Shown: positions 1 to 5,065 of the stretch, piece after piece
Position numbering within the stretch: position 1 is the stretch's first letter
How the letters are laid out: each line of letters opens with the position of its first letter
Assembly (NCBI GenBank): GCA_002059205.1
Contig: MVCQ01000150.1
Span: 1-5,065 of the forward strand
Source: Candidatus Latescibacteria bacterium 4484_107
GTDB taxonomy: Bacteria; Latescibacterota; 4484-107
Length of the DNA: 5,065 nt
Reading direction: 5' to 3'
Notes under the pieces: model-generated
The model's input: the letters and a program-made list of their open reading frames with translations, nothing else
Told to the model about the DNA's origin: nothing
Database searches by the model: none
Program-made: the position numbers and the translations under genes

Positions 1-2
1 TC

Positions 3-287
3 AACATCACGCCGGAGGAAGCCAGGCGGCAGGCCTTGGAGAACGCACGGGCCGAGGCCATCCGATATGCGGCCGGGGTGCAGGTAGGATCAATCACTTA
101 TGATCGGCAGGTGAGTTTGCATAACGCAGCCAAGGATCGGGAGGAGGTGCAGGAGTCCTTCGCCACGATCTGCGAGCAGACCAGCGCCGGGAAAATCGTG
201 GAGGAAAAACCGCCTGAGTGGTGGTTGGTCCGCATCCCAAGATACGAGCGGACGGAGGCGATGGCGGTGTATGAGATCAGACCATAG
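3..287 (+). CDS. C-terminal part of a hypothetical protein, possibly FlgT-N/LPP20-like envelope domain (5' partial)
   Basis: The reading frame is open from the window edge to TAG at 285-287, giving 94 visible residues; the true start lies upstream. A TTG at 36 is in frame but has no reason to be the start. The visible part begins with an Ala/Arg-rich helix (EEARRQALENARAEAI), then a small hydrophobic strand (AAGVQVGS), a polar helix, a GKIVEEK strand and a closing strand ending YEIRP. The order 'A..AR..A...A.GV.V' followed by 'GKIVEE' resembles the alpha/beta fold of FlgT N-terminal and LPP20-type envelope proteins; this is a remembered resemblance, not a search result. No catalytic motif is visible. 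An opposite-strand frame at 90-341 overlaps it but has no recognisable motif. The coding call is fairly firm, the family is not. Confidence 0.6.
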   Translation, partial: NITPEEARRQALENARAEAIRYAAGVQVGSITYDRQVSLHNAAKDREEVQESFATICEQTSAGKIVEEKPPEWWLVRIPRYERTEAMAVYEIRP

Positions 288-303
288 CTCGTAGCCGGTA
301 GCC

Positions 304-328
304 CACGATTTCAAGTCGTGAACTTTTT
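304..328 (+). terminator. Putative Rho-independent terminator after the first gene
   Basis: CACGATT (304-310) pairs with AGTCGTG (314-320), a 7-bp stem including one G-T wobble around a 3-base loop. It is followed after AAC by five T residues (324-328). It lies 17 bases after the stop at 287 and before the kinase gene, so it could end the upstream transcript. The stem is short and only moderately GC-rich, so termination may be weak, or the hairpin may be part of a dispersed palindromic repeat. Confidence 0.45.
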
Positions 329-382
329 GATGACGGACCACGGAAAAATTCGTAGAAAAAAGACAATGAGAGAAGAAAGATA

Positions 383-2521
383 ATGAGAACAGACACCCTT
401 TCCACGGAACTGAAAGCCCTCCGCGACATCCAGCGGGAGACGCTGAAACGCCCGCAGGACTTAGATGCCGTGCTGGACCTGATCCTGCGCTGGGCCTCGC
501 AATTGATCGAGTTCCACAGCGGCTGGTTGTTGCTGGCCGAAGGGGACAGCCTCGTCATTCGGGCTGCTACCAATAAAAGAGATCTCGAGCGCGTCCTCGG
601 CATCGAAGACTCCGCGAGCGGGATCGCCGCACGGGAGCGAAGGCGTTTGAACTTCGGCGACATTGGGCGGAATGAAACGTGCGCCAGACTCTACAAGGTT
701 CCCGCCGAAGGAAAGATGGTCAGCGAGCTGGTCATTCCCATCTCGGACGAGGGCAAAGTCATCGGCGTGTTCAACGTGGAAAGCAGAAAGCGTGATGCGT
801 TCACCCACGCGGACGAGGAGCGGTTGGCTGCGCTGGCCGATCAGGCGGCGATCATTATCCGAAACGCCCGGCTGGCCAAAGAGACGGAGGCTTTGCGGCA
901 GATCGAGAGCAGGATCCTCGGCGGCAACTTCGATATGGGAAACATCTTGGACGAGATTCTATCCACCAGTCTGGAACTGATCGGCTCCAGCATCGGGCAA
1001 TTGTTGCTGCGGGATGGGGACGATCTAATGGTCATGGCCACCACCGGTCAGGAAGAAGTGGGCCGGTTCCGGGTGAAGGTGCATGATTCCGTCTGCGGCC
1101 TGGCCGTCCTCGAGAAGCGGGCCATCAAACTGTCCGACGTGCGGGCGGGGGAATTCGCCCCCCTGTACAAGCCCGTCCTCGGAGGCGGGATGCGGAGCGA
1201 ACTGGTGGTGCCGCTCTTAGAGGAGGAGCGGGTTTTCGGAGTGCTGAATGTGGAAAGCGATCAGGCCGGGGCGTTCAATCGGCACGACGAGGAATTGCTG
1301 ACTGCGCTGGCGGCCCAGACGGCCATCACGATCCGGAACGCCCGGCTTTACAAGGAGATCGAAGCGCTACGAGAGATCGGGACCGAGATTCTCGACCGGG
1401 TCTTTGCGGTGGATGAGGTGCTGAATCTGATTCTCAGGCGGGGACTGGATCTCATCGGCGCTCAGTTCGGGCAGGTGCTGCTGACCCACGGGGATCACCT
1501 GATCATCGAGGCCACCACCGGCCGGGAAGTTCGGGGCACAAAGGTGAAGATCGCCGATTGCGTCAGCGGTCTGGCCGTGCTGAAAAAAAAGCCCATCCTC
1601 TCGTCCGATGTCGGGCAGGGGGAATTCGCCCCGCTGTACAAAAAATATCTCGGCGAGGAGATGCGCAGTGAGTTGGTGGTTCCCATGATCGAAAAGAACA
1701 AGGTCATCGGAGTCATAAACATCGAGAGCCGGGAGGGGAACGCGTTCGACCGGCACGACGAGGAGTTGCTGATGGCGCTCGCCGGACAGGCCGCCATAGC
1801 CGTCCGAAATGCGCAGCAGTACGAGGAGATCGAGCGGGCCCGTCAAAGGGAGAAGCTGGCTGCCATCGGGGAGCTGTACGGCGACCTGGTACACCGGATG
1901 AGCAATCCCATGGGTGCCATTCGCGCCTGGATCCAGTTTGTTGAAAACGAAAGCGGCAATGTGCTGCGGGAGGAGGCGGCGCTGAGCGAGGCGTTGGGAG
2001 AGATCAAAGCCAACGCGGAGAAGGTGATGGACATGATCGGGCAGCTCAGGCGGGATGCTCAGGAAATCCAGGTGGAACCGGTGGACTTAAAATCCCTTTT
2101 TCGCGCGGCCTTAGAAGGGATCGCGATTCCGTCCTCCGTGCGGTTGATCGAGAACATAGGCGATCCGCTCCCTCCGGTTCAGGCGAACCGGCAGATGGTT
2201 AGTCTGCTTGCCAATCTGCTCAGCAACGCGCTGGAGGCGATGCCCGACGGCGGTACGTTGGAGGTCGGCGCTGAGGGGATAGATGGGAGCAAGGAAATCC
2301 AATTATGGGTTGCGGATACGGGACGGGGTATCCCCGACTATCTGCATGGCGAAATTTTCAAACCCTATTTTTCTACCAGAAAGGACAGGGGGGTTTCTCA
2401 CGGCCTGGGGTTGTGGTGGGCCAAACTTTATTTGGAGGGCCTCGGCGGGTCCATTGACTTCCGAAGTCAAAGCGGAGAGGGTTCCAAGTTTGTGGTCAAG
2501 CTGCCGGTGGCGGTGGCGTAA
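383..2521 (+). CDS. Cytoplasmic three-GAF sensor histidine kinase
   Basis: This 712-residue protein has no signal peptide or membrane segment, so it should be a soluble sensor kinase that autophosphorylates and passes phosphate to a response regulator. Three GAF domains lie at about 24-164, 184-322 and 341-479, joined by signalling helices (ALRDI, ALRQI, ALREI starting at residues 12, 170 and 328). The dimerisation/phosphoacceptor helix is at about 485-560, with likely phosphoacceptor His504 in LVHRMSNPMGAI. The ATP-binding domain at about 600-710 shows an N box (N611, N615, E618), G1 box DTGRGIP (645-651), F box IFKPYFSTR (658-666) and G2 box GLGLWW (674-679). The residue after His504 is Arg, where HisKA families normally have Glu or Asp. 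ATG 383 follows a purine-rich stretch (368-380) with only a weak Shine-Dalgarno match. The GAF ligand cannot be predicted. The probable partner is the response regulator at 2805. Confidence 0.93.
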   Translation: MRTDTLSTELKALRDIQRETLKRPQDLDAVLDLILRWASQLIEFHSGWLLLAEGDSLVIRAATNKRDLERVLGIEDSASGIAARERRRLNFGDIGRNETCARLYKVPAEGKMVSELVIPISDEGKVIGVFNVESRKRDAFTHADEERLAALADQAAIIIRNARLAKETEALRQIESRILGGNFDMGNILDEILSTSLELIGSSIGQLLLRDGDDLMVMATTGQEEVGRFRVKVHDSVCGLAVLEKRAIKLSDVRAGEFAPLYKPVLGGGMRSELVVPLLEEERVFGVLNVESDQAGAFNRHDEELLTALAAQTAITIRNARLYKEIEALREIGTEILDRVFAVDEVLNLILRRGLDLIGAQFGQVLLTHGDHLIIEATTGREVRGTKVKIADCVSGLAVLKKKPILSSDVGQGEFAPLYKKYLGEEMRSELVVPMIEKNKVIGVINIESREGNAFDRHDEELLMALAGQAAIAVRNAQQYEEIERARQREKLAAIGELYGDLVHRMSNPMGAIRAWIQFVENESGNVLREEAALSEALGEIKANAEKVMDMIGQLRRDAQEIQVEPVDLKSLFRAALEGIAIPSSVRLIENIGDPLPPVQANRQMVSLLANLLSNALEAMPDGGTLEVGAEGIDGSKEIQLWVADTGRGIPDYLHGEIFKPYFSTRKDRGVSHGLGLWWAKLYLEGLGGSIDFRSQSGEGSKFVVKLPVAVA
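416..1834 (+). repeat. Three tandem GAF-plus-linker units inside the kinase gene
   Basis: The N-terminal two thirds of the kinase is built from three units of about 158 residues, starting at residues 12, 170 and 328 (nt 416, 890, 1364). Each unit holds a linker helix beginning ALR.I, a GAF domain, a SELV motif (residues 114, 272, 429) and a closing RNA motif. Units 2 and 3 are clearly closest to each other: both have GLAVL, SDV, GEFAPLYK, MRSELVVP and RHDEELL. They keep near-identical DNA at an exact 471-base offset, for example 1151 with 1622 and 1280-1301 with 1751-1772 (one mismatch in 22). Unit 1 is more diverged. This indicates stepwise internal duplication, with units 2 and 3 separating last. 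Confidence 0.85.
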
Positions 2522-2534
2522 GGCTAGGATAATA

Positions 2535-2636
2535 GACGGGCTGAAAGCCGTCACTGGGAACCCCGAAAACTCCCTGAAGGGATTTTAGGTCCTTTCAAGG
2601 ACTTCCTGCTTTTTCCAGTGCCGACTTCAGTCCGGC
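2535..2636. repeat. Palindromic intergenic element, copy A
   Basis: This is a 102-base imperfect palindrome starting 14 bases after the kinase stop. The inner arms 2568-2582 and 2590-2604 match at 13 of 15 positions (one wobble) around a 7-base loop. The outer arms pair CACTGGGAA (2552-2560) with 2612-2620, and CGGGCTGAA (2537-2545) with 2626-2634, separated by a few unpaired bases. It is related to element B at 3655-3767 in opposite orientation: 2568-2582 is the exact reverse complement of 3717-3731, and 2615-2624 of 3671-3680. It has no coding potential. It may be a REP/MITE-type mobile palindrome; as a transcript it would fold strongly and could stabilise the 3' end of the kinase mRNA. There is no strong T tract after it on the + strand. 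Confidence 0.75.
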
Positions 2637-2662
2637 TCTTGTGGGGAAAAGCGCTGAACCGC

Positions 2663-2700
2663 TTAGTCGATTCAGCCCAATAAAAGGAGAATCGACCTAA
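2663..2700. other. Hairpin-forming inverted repeat in the leader of the response regulator
   Basis: GTCGATTC (2666-2673) is perfectly complementary to GAATCGAC (2689-2696). Allowing one bulged C extends the stem to 11 bp (2663-2673 with 2689-2700) around a 15-base loop. The loop and first stem bases hold a purine-rich AAGGAG (2684-2689), but no start codon follows at a usable distance, so it does not look like a working ribosome binding site. An alternative stem, GCTGAA (2653-2658) with TTCAGC (2671-2676), overlaps and would exclude this one. No function can be assigned; an operator or RNA leader structure is possible. Confidence 0.45.
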
Positions 2701-2703
2701 TCG

Positions 2704-2780
2704 AACACCAAAAAACACGGAATCACACTGAAGAACCCCAAACCCAGGTTTTTCGGTGTGCTTCGGTGTGCTTCGGTGTT
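2704..2780. repeat. Long imperfect palindrome with 10-base internal period
   Basis: The right half has three near-identical 9-mers TTCGGTGTG/T at 2752, 2762 and 2772, an exact 10-base period. The left half carries diverged inverted counterparts at the same period (AACACC 2704, AACACG 2714, CACACT 2724). The central arms 2724-2737 and 2747-2760 pair over all 14 positions if two G-T wobbles are allowed, around a 9-base loop. Continuing outwards to 2704/2780, 29 of 34 positions pair. The element ends 8 bases before the ribosome binding site of the response regulator. A helical-turn period would suit cooperative protein binding to DNA, but a dispersed repeat element or an RNA hairpin is equally possible. 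It is unrelated in sequence to elements A and B. Confidence 0.7.
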
Positions 2781-2788
2781 GGATATTC

Positions 2789-2796
2789 GGAAAGGA
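2789..2796 (+). promoter_or_regulatory. Ribosome binding site fixing the response regulator start
   Basis: GGAAAGGA lies 8 bases before ATG 2805. This favours 2805 over the in-frame upstream GTG at 2766, which sits inside the repeat array and would add 13 residues (beginning MCFGVGY) unlike the start of any receiver domain. Confidence 0.75.
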
Positions 2797-2804
2797 CAAA
2801 AACA

Positions 2805-3623
2805 ATGGGAACCAAGGGCAAGGTCCTCATCGTCGAGGACGAGGCGACCTGGCGAAAGCTGTATCAGAAGGTCTTAGAAAAAGAAGGCTATCGGGTCTGG
2901 GCCGCCGACAGCCTGCCGGAAGCTTTGGACCTGCTGGACCGCCACTTCTTTCATGCGGCCGTCGTGGATATCCGGCTAGTGGATAACCAACCGGGCAACC
3001 AGGACGGCATCGAGGTGGTCAAGCGAATAGCTCAGGCCAATGAGGGCACCCGGGTGATCGTCATCACCGCGTTCGGCACGATCCGGATGACGAGGGACGC
3101 ATTCAAGCAGTACAACGTCTTCGAGTTTACGGAGAAGCAAACCCACGATCAAGTCCGATTTTGTCGGTTGATCGAGCAGGCCGTAGAGGAGGCCGAGAGC
3201 GTGGCTATGGAGCGCAGGAGGCGCGGATCGGGTCTCAGGGATCTCATCCGAGGATTTTCGCCTCAGGAGATCCAGGAGACTCTGGCCAGCGGAGGGCTGG
3301 AGGAATTAGACGCGCTGTTTAAGGGATTACTTTACGAGTTTCACCCCCTGTTGCCGAACCGCCAGGAAGCCCGGCTGATCGGACGGGAAGCGAAGCCCGC
3401 CATGGTGGAAGTCTGCTATTGGAGCCGGATGTCGGGCCAGCCCCTCCTCGTGCGATTCGGCCGACGCCGGGAGGTAGAGGCGGAAGTCCGCGCTTATGAT
3501 GAACATCCCGAGGAATCGCGGGTCCGACTCAACGTGCGGATCAGCCGTCATTTTGGCGGTGTTGTCTATCAGGCTTCAGATCTGTCTTGGGAGCGATTTG
3601 ACTTCGGCAAAGAGAGCGCTTAG
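2805..3623 (+). CDS. Response regulator with receiver domain and unusual non-HTH C-terminal domain
   Basis: This is a 272-residue cytoplasmic protein. Residues 5-125 form a receiver domain: acidic pair Glu11/Asp12 in VLIVEDE, phosphoacceptor Asp55 in VVDIRL, Thr88 in VITAFGT and Lys111. The usual Lys-Pro is Lys-Gln here. The beta3-alpha3 loop after Asp55 is longer than usual: Gly68 is 13 residues away, where about 8 is typical. A charged helix (about 121-140) leads to a C-terminal domain (about 141-272) with no helix-turn-helix, GGDEF, AAA+ or HD motif. Its strand-rich part (MVEVCYWSRMSG, PLLVRFGRR, EVEAEVRAY, GGVVYQ) recalls the N-lobe of kinase-fold-like TCAD9-type domains fused to receivers; this is a weak, remembered resemblance. 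It is the likely partner of the upstream kinase, 283 bases away on the same strand. Elements A and B bracket it. Confidence 0.88.
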   Translation: MGTKGKVLIVEDEATWRKLYQKVLEKEGYRVWAADSLPEALDLLDRHFFHAAVVDIRLVDNQPGNQDGIEVVKRIAQANEGTRVIVITAFGTIRMTRDAFKQYNVFEFTEKQTHDQVRFCRLIEQAVEEAESVAMERRRRGSGLRDLIRGFSPQEIQETLASGGLEELDALFKGLLYEFHPLLPNRQEARLIGREAKPAMVEVCYWSRMSGQPLLVRFGRRREVEAEVRAYDEHPEESRVRLNVRISRHFGGVVYQASDLSWERFDFGKESA

Positions 3624-3654
3624 TGCTATTTGCCAGAGATTTTAGTTGCTCCGT

Positions 3655-3767
3655 AAAAGCCGGAGTAAACTCGGCACTGGCAACGGCAAAAAGCCCCTAA
3701 AGAGCCTGGGGCGCAGTCCCTTCAGGGAGTTAGTGTCCTTCCCGGTGCCAGCTTTAGCTCGGCTTTT
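3655..3767. repeat. Palindromic intergenic element, copy B (inverted relative of copy A)
   Basis: This 113-base element lies 31 bases after the response regulator stop. The outer arms 3655-3680 and 3742-3767 are imperfectly complementary; AAAAGCCG pairs with CGGCTTTT at the ends and GGCACTGG with CCGGTGCC inside. Between them are two small hairpins: GCCCC/GGGGC (3693-3697 with 3708-3712) and the near-palindrome at 3717-3728. Its reverse complement follows element A through most of its length, with exact blocks of 15 and 10 bases and similar spacing between them (47 bases in A, 51 here). The A-tract and T-tract ends would also suit a two-way terminator. However, only 29 bases separate it from the kbl start, so unless a promoter lies inside it, kbl must be transcribed through it. 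Confidence 0.75.
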
Positions 3768-3782
3768 AATTGCTAAGAAGAG

Positions 3783-3790
3783 AAGGAGGA
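3783..3790 (+). promoter_or_regulatory. Strong ribosome binding site of kbl
   Basis: AAGGAGGA ends 6 bases before ATG 3797, a near-consensus Shine-Dalgarno and the strongest in the window. It decides the start over the in-frame TTG at 3770, which would translate the Shine-Dalgarno itself as part of the protein. Confidence 0.85.
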
Positions 3791-3796
3791 ACAAAA

Positions 3797-4978
3797 ATGG
3801 CAGAGGATAAACTGGCCTTCCTTCGCGAGGAGATGGCGAATTTACAGGAATCGAAACTGTTCATCCATATCCGCACCATCGAGTCTCCGGCCGATGCCTG
3901 GATAATGGTGGACGGCAAAAAGGCGCTCAATTTCTGCACCAACAATTATCTGGGGCTGGCCAACCATCCCAAAATCAAAGAGGCGGCCCGAAAGGCTATC
4001 TCGGAGTGGGGCGTGGGACCGGCGGCGGTGCGCACCATCGCGGGCACGCAGTCCCTGCACCTCCAATTGGAGCAGCGGCTGGCCGGGTTCAAGGAGGTGG
4101 AGGACGCGCTGTATGTCCAGTCGGGGCTGTGCGCCAACCTGGCGGCCATCCCATGCCTCGTGGGCAAGGGCGACGTCATATTCTCCGACCGGCTGAATCA
4201 CGCCTCCATCATTGACGGGTGCCGTCTCGCGCGGGCCAAGATCATTGTGTACGAGCACTGTGACCCGACCGACTGCGAGCGGGTGGTTCGGGAGCACATC
4301 GGGAACTACCGCCGGGGCCTGCTGGTTACCGATGGCGTGTTCTCGATGGACGGCGACATCGCCCCCCTGGACAAGCTCTACGCGGTCGCCGAACAGTATG
4401 GGTTGATGACGATGGTGGACGATGCCCATGGCGAGGGCGTGTTGGGAAAAGGGCGGGGCATTGTGCACCACTTCGGTCTGCACGGCGGGTTCGACGTGGA
4501 AATCGGAACGTTGTCCAAGGCCTTCGGAGCGGTGGGCGGCGTCGTTGCAGGCAAGAAGGTCATTATAGATTATATGCGGCAGCGGGCGCGGCCCTTCCTC
4601 TTTTCCAGCGCGGTCACCCCGGCCGATACCGCCGCCTGCCTCGCCGCCGTGGATCTGCTGGAGGCCTCCACCGAGTTGGTGGACAAGCTGTGGCAAAACA
4701 CCGGGTACTTCAAAGGCGAGATGAAAAAACTGGGCTTTGACACCGGTCACAGCGAGACGCCCATCGTGCCCGTCATGTTGGGTGAGGCTCCCCTGGCCAA
4801 GCAGTTTTCGGCCCGGCTTTTCGAGGAGGGCGTATTCGCCATGGCCATCGGATTTCCCACCGTGCCGCGCGGTCAGGCCCGCATCCGGGTGATGAACACC
4901 GCCGCCCACACCCGGGACGATCTGGATAAGGGGTTGGAGGTCTTTGAGAAGGTGGGGAAGGAGTTGGGGGTGATTTAG
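3797..4978 (+). CDS. kbl: Glycine C-acetyltransferase (2-amino-3-ketobutyrate CoA ligase), PLP-dependent
   Basis: This 393-residue protein, close to the usual 390-400, belongs to the alpha-oxoamine synthase family (fold type I PLP enzymes). Kbl cleaves 2-amino-3-ketobutyrate with CoA to glycine and acetyl-CoA, the second step of threonine breakdown after threonine dehydrogenase. Visible family marks are NNYLGLANHP (49-58), VRTIAGT (78-84), LNHASIIDG with ring-stacking His135, TDGVFSMDGDIAPL (178-191), VDDAHGEGVLG with Asp208 and His211, Schiff-base Lys241 in GTLSKAFG, RPFLFSSA (265-272) and the C-terminal PRGQARIRV (357-365) followed by TAAHT. The protein follows the Bacillus-type Kbl closely throughout, as remembered. 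BioF (8-amino-7-oxononanoate synthase) is the main alternative, since the family has overlapping acyl-CoA specificities and no biotin or tdh gene is in view. It is complete, with no frameshift. Confidence 0.88.
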   Translation: MAEDKLAFLREEMANLQESKLFIHIRTIESPADAWIMVDGKKALNFCTNNYLGLANHPKIKEAARKAISEWGVGPAAVRTIAGTQSLHLQLEQRLAGFKEVEDALYVQSGLCANLAAIPCLVGKGDVIFSDRLNHASIIDGCRLARAKIIVYEHCDPTDCERVVREHIGNYRRGLLVTDGVFSMDGDIAPLDKLYAVAEQYGLMTMVDDAHGEGVLGKGRGIVHHFGLHGGFDVEIGTLSKAFGAVGGVVAGKKVIIDYMRQRARPFLFSSAVTPADTAACLAAVDLLEASTELVDKLWQNTGYFKGEMKKLGFDTGHSETPIVPVMLGEAPLAKQFSARLFEEGVFAMAIGFPTVPRGQARIRVMNTAAHTRDDLDKGLEVFEKVGKELGVI

Positions 4979-4981
4979 GAC

Positions 4982-5012
4982 GGAAGCTGTCAGCTATCAG
5001 CTATCAGCTTCC
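4982..5012. repeat. Period-7 direct repeat within a hairpin downstream of kbl
   Basis: CAGCTAT occurs at 4991 and 4998, with partial copies before (AAGCTGT, 4984) and after (CAGCTT, 5005), giving about 3.5 units of 7 bases. The outer ends GGAAGCTG (4982-4989) and CAGCTTCC (5005-5012) are perfectly complementary, an 8-bp stem around a 15-base loop. It begins 3 bases after the kbl stop. The following sequence is C-rich rather than a T tract, so it is not a standard intrinsic terminator, though it could protect the mRNA 3' end. The remaining 5013-5065 is pyrimidine-rich at first and shows no gene. Confidence 0.6.
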
Positions 5013-5065
5013 CCCCTTCTCCCCTTTGCTGCCCCGGACCGGTTCTTCGTCTCGCGTTGCACATC

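Noticed and set aside
90..341. 83-codon - strand frame over the first gene and its spacer
   Set aside because: No recognisable motif, and the overlapping + strand frame has a plausible domain pattern and stays open to the window edge.
327..355. Possible promoter before the kinase (TTGATG as -35)
   Set aside because: No acceptable -10 hexamer exists at 16 to 18 bases spacing.
366..383. Five-codon leader frame ATG..TAA whose stop overlaps the kinase ATG (TAATG)
   Set aside because: It could couple translation, but it has no convincing ribosome binding site and such short frames are common by chance.
2704..2780. CRISPR array
   Set aside because: The repeat units are 9-10 bases with no spacers; this is a short-period tandem and inverted repeat.
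2766..2804. N-terminal extension of the response regulator from GTG 2766
   Set aside because: The extension is read out of the period-10 repeat array, has no receiver-domain character, and a good ribosome binding site precedes ATG 2805.
3630..3659. Possible promoter TTGCCA, 18 bases, TAAAAG between the regulator and kbl
   Set aside because: The -35 is good, but the -10 matches only 4 of 6, the spacing is not ideal and it runs into element B; too weak to list, though a promoter here would explain kbl expression.
3842..4909. Long open frame of 355 codons on the - strand across kbl
   Set aside because: It lies entirely opposite a confidently identified gene and its translation is rich in His, Gly and Gln without family motifs, as expected for the mirror of a GC-rich coding frame.

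Overview
The window is bacterial, GC-rich chromosomal DNA with every supported gene on the + strand. The three-GAF soluble kinase, the response regulator with an unusual output domain, and the B. subtilis-like branch of the aminoketobutyrate CoA ligase would fit an environmental bacterium such as a member of the Chloroflexota. That placement rests on remembered family resemblance only and is tentative.

Layout: (i) 3-287, the C-terminal end of a gene that begins upstream, perhaps an envelope protein with a FlgT-N/LPP20-like fold. (ii) 288-382, a short spacer with a terminator-like hairpin. (iii) 383-2521, a 712-residue soluble sensor histidine kinase made of three tandem GAF units followed by a HisKA/HATPase core. 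(iv) 2522-2804, a structured 283-base spacer holding palindromic element A, a separate hairpin and a long imperfect palindrome with a 10-base internal period. (v) 2805-3623, a 272-residue response regulator with an N-terminal receiver domain and a C-terminal domain that is not a recognisable DNA-binding domain. (vi) 3624-3796, a spacer holding element B, an inverted relative of element A. (vii) 3797-4978, a 393-residue PLP-dependent alpha-oxoamine synthase, most likely glycine C-acetyltransferase (Kbl). (viii) 4979-5065, a period-7 repeat and hairpin, then pyrimidine-rich sequence with no gene seen.

The kinase and regulator probably form a two-component pair: the GAF array would sense a cytoplasmic ligand or partner and the kinase would phosphorylate Asp55 of the regulator. 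Because the regulator lacks a visible DNA-binding domain, its output may be protein-protein or enzymatic rather than direct transcription control. Kbl would act in threonine/glycine catabolism, and nothing in the sequence ties it to the signalling pair beyond position. The most unusual content lies between the genes: two related palindromic elements in opposite orientation bracket the regulator gene, and a second, different long palindrome lies just before its ribosome binding site.
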